Assembly (NCBI RefSeq): GCF_016587375.1
Contig: NZ_BNJG01000001.1
Location: 3,106,001-3,170,000 of the forward strand
Direction: 5' to 3'
Origin: Ktedonobacter robiniae
GTDB taxonomy: Bacteria; Chloroflexota; Ktedonobacteria; Ktedonobacterales; Ktedonobacteraceae
Length of the DNA stretch: 64,000 nucleotides
This document shows, piece by piece, positions 7,926 through 16,584 of this stretch. The notes below the pieces were generated by a model. The model searched no databases. It worked only from the letters and a program-made list of their open reading frames with translations, and was not told the origin of the DNA. The translations under genes and the position numbers were made by a program. Within the stretch, counting starts at the first letter, position 1; every line of letters begins with the position of its first letter.

Positions 7926-8897
7926 CTATTCTACGAGCGCGGTTCTGGCACCAGCCAGCAGGGCCTGGCGGGTTGGACTGTCAATGATCTCGTTGACAAC
8001 GATCTCCTGGGCGTGTAGGTAGTGGAGGAAGCGTGATGAGGCTCTGGCCAGGGCTGCCAGGAGGGTAGCATCCGGAGTGATGTCTTGCTCCCACCACCAG
8101 TTGGCAATCGTCCAGGTGCCTTTCTCCAGGCGCGAGTCGATACGCGCCACGAAGCGGTCACGGTAGAAGATGGGGAGGGCATAGTAGCCCCAGCGACGTT
8201 GTGGTGCGGGCTTATAGACCTCCCAGATATAGTCGAAGTCGAAGAGTTGTAGCACGCCCTTGCGGTCCCAGAGCAGGCTATCGAGGGAGCCAGAAAGCGC
8301 ATCTCTTCCGCGGGCACCTCGCTCGCGGCGTTCTCAAGCAATGGGAGAGCGCTTGTAGGCAGGTAGTAGGACCATTCCTTTTCGCCGACTTTGACATGGG
8401 TGAGCAATCCCCCGGCGACCAGGTGCGCGATAGCTGCCTTGCGCGTTGCTGCATCGCCACAGGCGCTCCAGATCGCAGGTTCGGCATTGGGGCGCAGCAG
8501 GCCAACCGCCTGGAAGCGCCGTCCAATGATCCAGCGGTGATAGGCCTCGCGGTCCAGTAGCGCTGGCGTCTGAAAGTGCATATCGGGGATGACGCGCTCG
8601 GGTCGATCATAATAGTGGCGTCCATTGCGGCGATGGTGAGTGAGGATCAGGCCACAGACCCACATCGAGCGCAGGGCGCGCTTGGCTTTGGTCAAGCCAT
8701 ACCACGAATTGGCGTCGCTCATGCGTGAGCGATCCTCAAACTCGAGCGATGAGAGCGGACCATTGGCATCCATCGCGGCCAGAATCCTCTCGGGGGTCTC
8801 GGGATCAAGATCCAGGATCTCGCGATCATGATATGGGCGGTACATCTCGCGGATAGTGGCGCGCAGAGGCCAATCGCTGATGGGAACCAGGCAGGCC
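7926..8897 (-). pseudogene. 3' part of an interrupted winged-helix YcaQ/AlkZ-like DNA glycosylase family gene
   Basis: Translated on the minus strand, 8897 down to about 8290 and then, after a one-base frameshift, 8290 to 7926 align throughout with residues from about 80 to the end of the intact homologue at 9123-10307. Matched features include ACLVP-x-x-DWP, RPYHDRE, GPLSSLEFE, RALR-x-MWVCGL, YDRPERVIP and LFDFDYIWEVYKP. The frameshift is at about 8285-8292, where the frame passes from FLAP to DSLLWDRKG. The missing N-terminal 80 residues lie 18 kb away at 26897-27133. The family (HTH_42, DUF1006) includes AlkZ/YcaQ glycosylases that unhook interstrand crosslinks. The gene is broken by integration and has since decayed. 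Confidence 0.9.
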
Positions 8898-8918
8898 TGG
8901 TCATGCCTGTCTAAGTGT
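8879..8918. other. Left attachment site (attL) of the serine-recombinase element
   Basis: Host sequence (GGCAGGC up to 8896) meets element sequence GTCATGCCTGTCTAAGTGT (from 8900) at the shared TG of 8898-8899. The element arm is the reverse complement, at 13 of 19 positions, of the arm before the TG at 26895-26896. Confidence 0.8.
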
Positions 8919-8981
8919 CATACAACAAGACTGTCCACTATTCTCCCTGAGTTGAGGGTGTTGTTCGGCTACATGGCATAA
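8900..8981 (+). other. Left-end segment encoding the recombinase tail in the circular form
   Basis: Read from the shared TG in the recombinase frame, 8898-8981 encodes 27 residues (beginning WSCLSKC, ending FGYMA) and a TAA at 8979-8981. It has no start of its own here. A diverged second copy lies at 10310-10393 with the same length and 19 of 27 identical residues, which argues that it is translated when the element is circular. Confidence 0.7.
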
Positions 8982-8997
8982 CCATAATGTGAATCTC

Positions 8998-9043
8998 AAG
9001 ATGTAGTGGCTCAGTCAAAAGTGCGACTGAGCCACTACATCTT
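8998..9043 (+). terminator. Hairpin terminator after the left-end tail segment
   Basis: A 19-bp perfect stem (8998-9016 with 9025-9043) and 8-base loop is followed by TTTT-like sequence. It would end recombinase transcripts in the circular form, and may shield the cargo YcaQ gene from read-through. Confidence 0.75.
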
Positions 9044-9122
9044 TTGCAGGAGGGCAAACAGGACGTCAAATGTCCCCTTTTCATGTTACACTCAAAGCAG
9101 ATAAACCGGAGGACACGAGCTG

Positions 9123-10307
9123 ATGCTGACCCTTTCACGCGCCGAAGCCCGGCGCTTTCTGGCTAATTATCACTTTACCCCAACCGATGTGCCTGGTGTC
9201 TTTGATCGCCTGGGAACGGTGCAATATGACCCGCTCAATCCTGTGGGGCGCAACCCTGATCTGGTCTTGCAGGCGCGAGTGCCAGGGTACCAAGTAGATG
9301 ACTGGCAAAAAACTGCCTATACCGATAGGGTTGTATACGACTCATGGGATAAAATGGCATGTTTGGTTCCGGTCGGAGACTGGCCTATGCGAGCGATGAT
9401 CCGTAGCATGCATCGACCCTACCATGACCGCGAGATCTTGAAGACACGAGTGGGGATAGCGGAGGACATTTTGGCGGCCATTGATCGTCAGGGGCCGCTT
9501 TCGTCACTGGAGTTCGAGAAAGAATTGCGTACTAGCATCCCTGGTCAGGACAAATGGGGCGGCGCTACACACGTCAGTCGCGCTTTACGAGCAATGTGGG
9601 TTTGCGGCCTGCTTGTGACCCATCACCGCCAAGGTGGGCGTCACTACTACGACCGGGCAGAACGCGTCATTCCTCCACATTATTACAATGTGCCCGCGCC
9701 CGATGAGCAGAGTTATTACCGCTGGATAATGGCCCGCCGTCATCAAGCTACAGGGCTGCTTCGTCCCGGAGCGGAGGCTGCCATCTGGTCGGCATGTGGC
9801 AAGAGCGAGCAACGCAAGTGTGCCCTGGCTCAACTCGTCGAGTCCAGTAAGTTGCTTCCGGTGCAAGTGCATGCTGGAGGAAAACCACAGCTCTATCACA
9901 TGCCTGCTAACTTACTGCCGCTACTTGATAATCCTGCATCGGAGCCTCGCGTGCTGTTTCTAGGGCCGCTGGACAGCTTTTTGTGGGATCGCAAGGCATT
10001 GCAGCAGATTTTTGACTTTGATTATGTTTGGGAAGTCTACAAGCCAGAGCCACAGCGCCGCTGGGGCTATTATGTGCTGCCGGTGTTCTACGGAGATCGC
10101 TTTGTGGCCCGGCTAGATAGCCGCCTGGAGCGAGGAAGTTGGACAATTACCCGTTGGTGGTGGGAGCCGGATGTGACGCCCACGGCTGACCTGCTGGATG
10201 CGTTACAGGTAGCCGCCGTAAACTTCGCCCGATACCTACGTGCCAGCAGTGTGCGTGTTGAAACGAGTGTAGAACCTTTAGTTCGTCAGGCGATGGCAAT
10301 CGGGTAG
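9123..10307 (+). CDS. Winged-helix YcaQ/AlkZ-like DNA glycosylase family protein (cargo copy)
   Basis: The intact 394-residue protein begins with LSRAEARRFL and the conserved GTVQYDPLNPVGRNPDLV segment near residues 31-49. It continues through DWPMRAMIRSMHRPYHDREIL, a winged-helix region and the C-terminal FDFDYVWEVYKPEPQRRWGYY block near residues 295-315. Members of this family excise alkylated or crosslinked bases; activity here is inference from family. GGAGG lies 12 bases before the ATG. It is clearly homologous to, but not a recent duplicate of, the host gene it sits beside, and it differs at the host crossover bases (ATG instead of CAG), leaving a gene the recombinase should not recognise. 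It lies between two copies of the element left end. Confidence 0.88.
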   Translation: MLTLSRAEARRFLANYHFTPTDVPGVFDRLGTVQYDPLNPVGRNPDLVLQARVPGYQVDDWQKTAYTDRVVYDSWDKMACLVPVGDWPMRAMIRSMHRPYHDREILKTRVGIAEDILAAIDRQGPLSSLEFEKELRTSIPGQDKWGGATHVSRALRAMWVCGLLVTHHRQGGRHYYDRAERVIPPHYYNVPAPDEQSYYRWIMARRHQATGLLRPGAEAAIWSACGKSEQRKCALAQLVESSKLLPVQVHAGGKPQLYHMPANLLPLLDNPASEPRVLFLGPLDSFLWDRKALQQIFDFDYVWEVYKPEPQRRWGYYVLPVFYGDRFVARLDSRLERGSWTITRWWWEPDVTPTADLLDALQVAAVNFARYLRASSVRVETSVEPLVRQAMAIG

Positions 10308-10309
10308 CG

Positions 10310-10393
10310 TGGTCATTCCTGCCTAAATGTTATACAACAAGGCTGTCCACTATACCGCCTGAACTCAAGTCCTTGTTTGGCCGTGTCGCATAA
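10310..10393 (+). repeat. Second copy of the element left end (recombinase-tail sequence)
   Basis: Starting 3 bases after the stop of the cargo YcaQ gene, 84 bases align without gaps to 8898-8981 (about 63 of 84 identical). Both begin with TGGTCAT and end with GCATAA. In the recombinase frame it encodes 27 residues beginning WSFLPKC and ending FGRVA, with TAA at 10391-10393. It is followed, like the first copy, by a hairpin. Confidence 0.8.
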
Positions 10394-10399
10394 AAATAA

Positions 10400-10434
10400 A
10401 TACGCAGCATTCCAATAAAGGGGTGCTGCGTATC
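10400..10434 (+). terminator. Hairpin after the second left-end copy
   Basis: ATACGCAGCA pairs with TGCTGCGTAT, extended by imperfect CC/GG pairing, seven bases after the stop of the tail sequence. It mirrors the hairpin that follows the first copy. Confidence 0.6.
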
Positions 10435-10459
10435 TTCTCTGCCCATCCTCTTTAATCTG

Positions 10460-10705
10460 CTACCCGTTCTTGGCAAGGTAAGACGTGATATAATTCTTAA
10501 GCTTTTCTAGCTCGTCCGGCTTTAACAACGATATGGCAATATCGAGAGGAACTTCTATTTTTGTGCCGCCTTGCAGGTTCATTGCTTTATCAAGGCCGGT
10601 TTTTTCCAGAAATTCAAAAAGCGCATCTACCTGAATGACGAAAGCAGTATTATCTTCGCTTATTTCGATTATGGGGTCGATGAACGGAAACATATCATCG
10701 AGCAT
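10460..10705 (-). CDS. Small hypothetical protein
   Basis: This 81-residue acidic protein has no recognised family, no membrane segment and no metal-binding cysteines. It is predicted mostly helical (ALFEFLEKTGLDKAMN, PLDIAISLLKPDELEKLKNY). The ATG at 10705 follows TAGGAGGG. It begins 8 bases after the stop of the gene upstream (10714), so it is the last gene of a three-gene minus-strand operon in the integrative element. Confidence 0.6.
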   Translation of the reverse strand: MLDDMFPFIDPIIEISEDNTAFVIQVDALFEFLEKTGLDKAMNLQGGTKIEVPLDIAISLLKPDELEKLKNYITSYLAKNG

Positions 10706-10713
10706 ATGCCCTC

Positions 10714-11141
10714 CTACTTACCTGCCTTATAGGTAGACAAAATATCGTCCATCTTCTCGCCGGTGATAAATCTTACAGATTCGATGATCGCCGCGCCCTT
10801 CGCGGGCTGAGCAAATTCGTTTTCGTGGTATTCTTGGATGAACTCGCAGCGGCCAGTCTGCATGGCGTGCCTAATTTCCTTTAGGTTCCGGCCCTTGATC
10901 TCGACGGCCATGAAGCTGTATATGAGCGTAAACGCCTTGTCATAATCTGCGCTGAACACCGTAGCCATGAGAAAGCGCGATTGCGGAGACTGTGATGGCT
11001 GGAGGATACAGCGGATTTCAGTATAGGGTGAGGGCTTCCCTGAGCCGTCATAGGCTTCATAAATCCGTTCTGAGCAGTGGTTTTGCTTGAGGTTTGCGTA
11101 GACGACGCCTCTTTCCTGAACCGCGATAACGGATCACCCAT
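10714..11141 (-). pseudogene. Small hypothetical gene with an apparent one-base frameshift
   Basis: An ATG at 11141 with AAAGGTAGG upstream opens with MGDP. The plausible protein then continues in another frame (VIAVQERGVVYANLKQN, and so on) and runs without interruption into the open frame ending at 10714. A single missing base near 11130 would restore a 142-residue soluble protein. The downstream-frame ATG at 10968 would give only 84 residues. No family is recognised. Either the gene is broken, or translation starts internally. It overlaps no neighbour and is the middle gene of the operon. Confidence 0.5.
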
Positions 11142-11150
11142 TATTCTGGC

Positions 11151-11405
11151 CTACCTTTCGTGGTCTACATCCAACTCCTGATCATAAAAGTGGTTCAAAT
11201 CCTCGCCTTTTATGCTGGGTTCTCTAAAATCTCCCTCTAATATCTGCTGATTTAGGTCGATATTGCCCATACCGGGCTCAATATAGCCTCTGGTTAATAT
11301 GTGGCGATAGAAATTATCTACGCTTTCATGGACTGCTTCAATATTGTCATCAGGGGTTATAAAGGCAGTCTGTGTTCTGCGCTTTTCTTCCTCCCACTCG
11401 GACAC
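11151..11405 (-). CDS. Small hypothetical acidic protein
   Basis: The 84-residue, strongly acidic product is of unknown family, with no membrane segment. The likely start is GTG at 11405 with only a weak ribosome-binding site. Its stop at 11151 is 10 bases before the next gene, so it is probably the first gene of the 11405-10460 operon. Confidence 0.5.
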   Translation of the reverse strand: MSEWEEEKRRTQTAFITPDDNIEAVHESVDNFYRHILTRGYIEPGMGNIDLNQQILEGDFREPSIKGEDLNHFYDQELDVDHER

Positions 11406-12283
11406 AATAGCCGTATCTACTTTCGTTATAACTCATACAATTATAACAAATAAAATACGGTTTATGATGTTGCACCCTGGTATTTTTATAATACATGTAA
11501 AAAGGTATCATAAGGTCGTCGTTCTCTATGGAATAAGAAAAATCAACGTTTTCGGTTACAGATCAATCGATTCCGGCTCTTAGTGTACAATTATGTACAG
11601 ATTCTACGATAGCCCTGCTCACTGTGTGGGATCTGAAGCATTGCCCCAGCTTTCTTTTCCTACTGCCCTTCTAACAGCGTTGCTTCTACTGTGCAGTTGT
11701 GTATATCGTAACGATATCGCTGCGCAACACGAATGTCCTCCGCTTTTCCTGCGGTTCCAGCAACGGCCCCGGCTATTTTATCGAGCAATGCAACTATATT
11801 GATGGTAAGACCACCACCTGTGGAGAGAAAATAAAGTTGTTCCCTGATGGGACCCTTACTACGCTCAAATAGATGAGATTTATTTAAATTTAAGTTGTTC
11901 CCAAAACAGCTCTCGGGGCCCTTAGACATGCAATACGGGCAAAATAAAGTCGTTCCCTAAGAGCTCATCCCGAGGGACCACGAGCAATGCAACAGGAAAA
12001 GAAGACGAGAAGGCCAACACCGGTAGTATGCGGCTGTCATTTTACATTATCCAGACCCTTTATGGCTTCCTCTACGTACGTCTTTGCGACACCCGTTGTA
12101 CAAGACTCCGGTGGACCCGTGTCCTTAGCTATAGGTAAAGAAGCACGAGATATACGCATAGCAGAAGAATCGCTACAACGCTGACCAGGCGAATGAGTAG
12201 ATCAAGATTATCTGCGATCTCCATGCCAACCAGGATACCTATTTTTAGCAGTAACAGCCGCCTGAGCAGCGGTCTAGTGCCAC
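11406..12283. other. Long stretch without a convincing gene; degenerate direct repeats
   Basis: Short open frames occur on both strands but none has a convincing start or family. Around 11828-11975 a motif close to AAAGTTGTTCCCT followed by GGGACC or GGGGCC recurs three times about 58 bases apart (near 11832, 11890 and 11945). A minus-strand frame at 12129-12320 would encode a hydrophobic 63-residue peptide and may be a remnant. Confidence 0.35.
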
Positions 12284-12568
12284 TTACGCACAAAGGCCTG
12301 GAGCGAATCGATGTCGCCACTCATCAGGGTCCAGGATCACGCGTTGATCGTAGACGACATAGGAGTGGTTGCTGCCAGCCTTGCGAAAGCAGCTACAGCC
12401 GAGGACGGGAAGCTTCTGCTCTTCCGTCCGGCGTTTGGGCTCGGTTGTCGTGCAGCCAAGGAGTGCCTCGAGTTCCTGGGGTGGCACAGCGAAATCGAAG
12501 ACAAAGACTTCAAAAAACTGGTCTTTGGCGAGTTTATCTATCGCCAGGCGGGTCAAGAGCTGCTGCAC
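12284..12568 (-). pseudogene. Possible remnant of a protein-coding gene
   Basis: A minus-strand frame with protein-like composition (QFFEVFVFDFAVPPQELEAL... VVYDQRVILDPDEWRHRF) opens at a GTG without a clear ribosome-binding site. The protein-like sequence continues upstream of it to about 12640 with no start codon before a stop. This suggests a truncated gene. No family is recognised, and the overlapping plus-strand frames look like shadows. Confidence 0.25.
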
Positions 12569-12753
12569 GAGATTGGCCTTCGTCTCCCGCGGGCTGGCGG
12601 GTACCTTGGGAAAGGCAAGAAATGCTCTCGTATTTCTTCATCTATTAGTATGAGATAAATGAAAGCATTTTCCTTTATACACTTTTTTCCACAATTTAAC
12701 AGCAAAAAGCGCTATCGCCCCTCGTTTTTATATAGCAAAAGATATTTGTGTGA

Positions 12754-13614
12754 ATGAAGAAGGATATTAACAGCTACTATCTAGATCTGAATAAGGTGTG
12801 GATAGCTGCTAATAGTGTAGTTGTAGCAACTTCAGCTCTATGGGTGAATAATATGAGTGTTATCAAATATATCAAACTATTAGTACAGAATATAGATATT
12901 TCTATTGCTATTGGAATTGCTATTATGGTAGCGATTCTTAACCTACTTGGCATTGGCAACCAACCCATTATTTTCTCTGCGCTTCTGGCAGTAATGGCCA
13001 TTGTTCCAATTAGTATGTTAGTTAATCGTCAGCAGAACAAAGAAATAAAGGATATACTCTCAAATCTTAAGGACACTCGTTCACTAGCAGCAAAGTTTTT
13101 CCATAAGGAGGACGATCTCACCGAAATTGTACAAATCATTCGAAAATCTCAAAAAATTATTCTGTGGGGATACACGCTATCATCACATATCCCCATCTTA
13201 CAAGAAGAGATTGAGAAAGGGTTAGACCGTGGCTTACAAGTCACCATTCTCCTTATAAAACCATTAGGGATAGTCTTAGAGATGGCTGCATTTCGTAGTG
13301 AGAACCGTATGATCAAAAATAAGCTTAACAAAGAGTTAGAGGCCAATTTAGGTCGTCTTGAAGAGATTAAAAAAAGTCGCCCGAATGCAGCCTTTGAATA
13401 CAGAGTTATCGACTACTTCGCTCCATACACAATGTACATCTATGATCCTCATCTTTCAAATGGCAAGATAATGGTAAGATTATCAACACTTGAAGTTTCA
13501 AACGCCGAGAGACCTACTTACTACTTAACGAGAAAAGATGACGAAACTTGGTTTCAGTTCCATCTTGACCAATTTGAAACAGCTTGGAAAAAAGCCCACA
13601 ATTGGATAATTTAA
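12754..13614 (+). CDS. Membrane-anchored protein with a phospholipase-D-like C-terminal fold
   Basis: The 286-residue protein comes from an AT-rich segment. Two to three membrane segments lie in residues 12-90, then a cytoplasmic region with a Rossmann-like block (KSQKIILWGYTLSSH near 130-144, GLQVTILLIKP near 158-168). The C-terminus (FEYRVIDYFAPYTMYIYDP... DQFETAWKKAHNW) resembles the PLD-like DUF5919 type, where the canonical HKD motif is absent. It probably senses or binds something at the membrane rather than cleaving lipid. It is monocistronic and an IS256-family element follows. Base composition differs sharply from the host genes. Confidence 0.6.
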   Translation: MKKDINSYYLDLNKVWIAANSVVVATSALWVNNMSVIKYIKLLVQNIDISIAIGIAIMVAILNLLGIGNQPIIFSALLAVMAIVPISMLVNRQQNKEIKDILSNLKDTRSLAAKFFHKEDDLTEIVQIIRKSQKIILWGYTLSSHIPILQEEIEKGLDRGLQVTILLIKPLGIVLEMAAFRSENRMIKNKLNKELEANLGRLEEIKKSRPNAAFEYRVIDYFAPYTMYIYDPHLSNGKIMVRLSTLEVSNAERPTYYLTRKDDETWFQFHLDQFETAWKKAHNWII

Positions 13615-13705
13615 AAAGGAAATAATCCTGTAAATCATAGGAGGTAGATGGTTGCTTGTGGAAGGGAATTTCGTTCTTACCTCTACTATATCATGAACCA
13701 CGGAC

Positions 13706-15021
13706 GGATCTGTAAAGAGCTTTGTGTATTTGGGTCATCATTGCGGAAAACGATCTGCAAATTCAAGAGCAAAACGATTGAGTGCTGGTTTCCACTCTCG
13801 AATGGGCATGGTCCATTTCTTCGACACGGTCTGCACAGCCAGGTACATCACCTTGAAGGCTGACTCATCGGAAGGAAAAATCCGGCGGTTACGTGTCATC
13901 TTGCGCAGGGTCATGTTCAGTGATTCAATCGCGTTAGTGGTGTAGATGGCCTTGCGGATGTCTGGCGAAAAAGCGAAGCGCGGGATCACCCGACTCCAGC
14001 GCGCTCGCCAGGAGGCACTTATCGTGGGATACTGCGCGTCCCATTTCTGGGCAAACGCCTCCAAATTCAGTTCAGCTTCCATCTCTGTGGCCGCACTGTA
14101 GATGCCCTTGAGATCCGTGGCGACCTCCTTGGCATGCTTGTGTGAGACGTAGCGCAGCGAATTACGAACCAGATGCACCATGCATAACTGCACTCGTGTG
14201 TGCGGAAAGACGGTTTCCACCGCTTCAGGCAAACCCGTGAGTCCATCCATGCAGGTAATGAAGATGTCCTTGACACCCCGACTCTGCAATTCGGTGAACA
14301 CCGAGAGCCAGAATTTGGCGCCCTCATTCTGGGCGATCCACATGCCTAGCAGCTCTTTGTGCCCTTGCAGATTCACCCCCAGGACCAGGTGCAGAGCTTT
14401 GTTCACTACCCGTTGGTTCTCGCGTACTTTGATCACTAACCCATCCACATACACGATGGGATAGAGCGCCTCCAGCGGGCGCGATTGCCAGTGGCGAACC
14501 TCCTCACTCACCGCATCCGTCACATTGGTGCATGAGCGTCGGCGACACCTCCACGCCATAGAGCTCGTGCAATTGGGACTGGATATCGCGTGTGGTCAGT
14601 CCATGGGCATACAGGCTTAAGATCTTGTCATTGAAGCCATCCAGCCGCGTCTGGTGCTTCTTGACCAGTTGTGGCTCAAAGCTGCCTTCTCGATCACGAG
14701 GGATCTCAAGCTCCAGGTGGCCTTGCTCTCCTTTAAGGGTCTTCCGGCTCTTGCCATTGCGGCTGTTGGTCGTTCCCTCCGCTTTGGGCTCATACTTGCC
14801 ATAGCCCAGATGCGTTTCTAGCTCGGCCTCCAGGCACCGTTCAGTCACGGCTTTGGTCAACTCTTTGATCAACCCACCCTCACCCAGGATATCCTGAGGA
14901 CTCGTATACTCTTTGAGCAATTCGTCGAGAATCTCTTTGCGTATGGTCATGTTTCTCCTCCTCTATCTTCCGCAATCTCTCTTTATTCATTATCTCCACT
15001 ACACAAAGGATTTTACAGTAC
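13706..15021 (-). mobile_element. IS256-family insertion sequence with 8-bp target duplication
   Basis: The 1316-base element is bounded by CCACGGAC at 13698-13705 and again at 15022-15029, a perfect 8-bp target duplication. The terminal inverted repeats read GGATCTGTAAAGAGCTTTGT on the left and, on the other strand, GTACTGTAAAATCCTTTGT on the right. It interrupts intergenic DNA between the PLD-like gene and the YdcF-like gene. Confidence 0.92.
13738..14950 (-). pseudogene. IS256-family (mutator-type) transposase, frameshifted
   Basis: The N-terminal part (14950-14520) carries the IS256 signature LETHLGYGKYEPKAEGTTNSRNG and LYAHGLTTRDIQ. The C-terminal part (about 14540-13738) carries the DDE catalytic region (IVYVDGLVIKV with the first Asp, FITCMDGLTGL with the second, and TTNAIESLN with the Glu). 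The frames meet near 14525, where a one-base change interrupts an otherwise normal protein of about 400 residues. IS256 transposases are normally one frame, so this copy is probably inactive, although its perfect target duplication suggests recent arrival. Confidence 0.88.
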
Positions 15022-15042
15022 CCACGGACCTCCTTGCGTAAT

Positions 15043-15648
15043 TTATCTTAAGATTTCTTTTATAATCTGGTATGCTTCTCTTACTTCATTAGGGATTACT
15101 TGTTTCTTGATATCTCCTTTATTGGTATACCTTTCTATCTTCTCGTATTCTAAAACGCACCTTACAGCCAATTGATCTTCTGACATAGTTTCCATACAAG
15201 GAACGTTAATAAGCACCATATCTGTTGTTTGTTTTTGGAATGTTGCATAACCTCGCCTTTGTTGTATAGGCCTGTTTACTAATATGATTCTTTTAAACAC
15301 CGAGAGATTTCCAAGAGAGAATATCACATCCTCAAGCGTATTCAATGATTTATTCTGAATAATAATACGGTTCTTATCAACATCATTTTCAATAAGATTT
15401 TCAGCATATTTATCAGCAAGTGTTTTATTCCAGCCACTTTCTTCAGTGAGGCTTCTTTCACCCGTCACAAGAAGATAAGAAGCGAAGCCAGCTTTATATA
15501 ACTCTAATCCCTTTTGAGGAACTGCAAGAGTAGGAGCACCAAATAAAAATATCAGATCCGCTTTTTGCGGTCCATCTGAAATTGCTAACCAGTTGTAGAG
15601 TATAGTAACTAAATCTTGCAAAGCCCTAATCCTATATAATCTCGCCAA
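15043..15648 (-). CDS. YdcF-like (DUF218) protein
   Basis: The 201-residue protein has the DUF218 pattern: DLIFLFGAP near residues 31-39, GFASYLLVTGERS near 54-66, IIIQNKSLNTLEDVIFSL near 94-111 and a later RIILVNRPIQQRRGYATF segment. Several DUF218 proteins act in cell-envelope processes, but this one lacks an obvious membrane anchor and its role is unknown. It starts at ATG 15648. It is cargo of the integrative element, between two insertion sequences, and is AT-rich like the PLD-like genes nearby. Confidence 0.7.
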   Translation of the reverse strand: MARLYRIRALQDLVTILYNWLAISDGPQKADLIFLFGAPTLAVPQKGLELYKAGFASYLLVTGERSLTEESGWNKTLADKYAENLIENDVDKNRIIIQNKSLNTLEDVIFSLGNLSVFKRIILVNRPIQQRRGYATFQKQTTDMVLINVPCMETMSEDQLAVRCVLEYEKIERYTNKGDIKKQVIPNEVREAYQIIKEILR

Positions 15649-15730
15649 GTAACTTTACGTGATTTGCCTCGTAAGCCTGCTCAAATGGCAGGGTTATAGT
15701 AAATCTCTCTAGTCCTGGGAATCCTAGACA

Positions 15731-16570
15731 CTACAACAGGGTGGGTGAAGGAACCGGAGGTAATCCATGTTCCAAGGCGAATTGATCAGGTGAAATGTAG
15801 CCCAAGCTCTCATGAGGCCGCACCCCATTGTAGAAGTGGACCCAATCTTGGGCAGCTTGAAGGAACTGACCCAGGGTGTGATAGAGGCGACGCTCAGCAA
15901 CAGCGAGCTTGAAAACGCCCACAAACCGTTCGGCATAGCCGTTATCCGTTGGCGTGCCTGCCCGGCTCATGGAGAGTTGAAAGCCTTTTTTCAAGAGCAG
16001 TTCCCGTGTCGGCTTGGCCCCAAATTGCTTGCCTTGATCGCTATGGAAAATCGCGTCGGGAACATCGAACGAGAGCGTTTCCAGAGCGCTGGTCACCAAC
16101 TCGGCGCGCATATGATACTCAAAAGCCTGCCCCAAAATATGCCGGGTGCGTTTCCAGAGCGCAAAGCAACCACGCACTTTGGTGCCATCTGCCAGTTTGA
16201 CCTCCAGGATATCGGAGAACACAATTTCGGGATCGCGCTCCTGAGTCAGTTTGCGGAGCAAATTGGGCGCAATCTCGCTCGCCTTGCCTGGATACACATA
16301 CTTTTTGCGCTTGCGTCGAGCGGTGATCCCATATTTGTGTATGATGCGGCGAACTCGGTCTTTGCTCATCTGGAGCAGGGCGGCCAGCTTGCGATGCCCC
16401 AGCGTATCATCCACCTCATGCCACGCTTCAATCGCCACTGCGACCTGCTTGTCCTTCACCGCTTGCTTGGAAGGCCAATACAGCGTGGCTCGACCCACTT
16501 GCAAAGCGCGGGCAACCAGGCTTTTGCGAGAGGGGCCATTGGGCCGACTCAGTTGATGGGCCAGTTCCAC
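15731..16570 (-). CDS. IS3-family transposase OrfB (DDE integrase core)
   Basis: The 279-residue product has an HTH_21-like N-terminal region (YGITARRKRKKYVYPGK near residues 78-95) and an rve integrase core. Core motifs are VFSDILEVKLADGTKV with the first Asp, IFHSDQGKQFGAKPTREL with the second, and DNGYAERFVGVFKLAV with the Glu. It is expected to be made as an OrfAB fusion by frameshifting at an A-rich slippery site near the end of orfA. The catalytic residues are intact, so this copy may be active. Confidence 0.9.
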   Translation of the reverse strand: MELAHQLSRPNGPSRKSLVARALQVGRATLYWPSKQAVKDKQVAVAIEAWHEVDDTLGHRKLAALLQMSKDRVRRIIHKYGITARRKRKKYVYPGKASEIAPNLLRKLTQERDPEIVFSDILEVKLADGTKVRGCFALWKRTRHILGQAFEYHMRAELVTSALETLSFDVPDAIFHSDQGKQFGAKPTRELLLKKGFQLSMSRAGTPTDNGYAERFVGVFKLAVAERRLYHTLGQFLQAAQDWVHFYNGVRPHESLGYISPDQFALEHGLPPVPSPTLL

Positions 16571-16584
16571 CTTCTGTGCCGGTT

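Noticed and set aside
12129..12320. Hydrophobic 63-residue minus-strand frame as a small membrane protein or toxin
   Set aside because: No ribosome-binding site was found and the arginine-rich N-terminus reads like out-of-frame remnant sequence.
12311..12658. Plus-strand open frame of 115 residues
   Set aside because: The opposite strand has the more protein-like sequence, and the plus frame lacks a ribosome-binding site.
13738..14950. IS256 transposase as a programmed-frameshift protein
   Set aside because: IS256 transposases are single-frame and no slippery heptamer lies at the frame change; a mutation is simpler.
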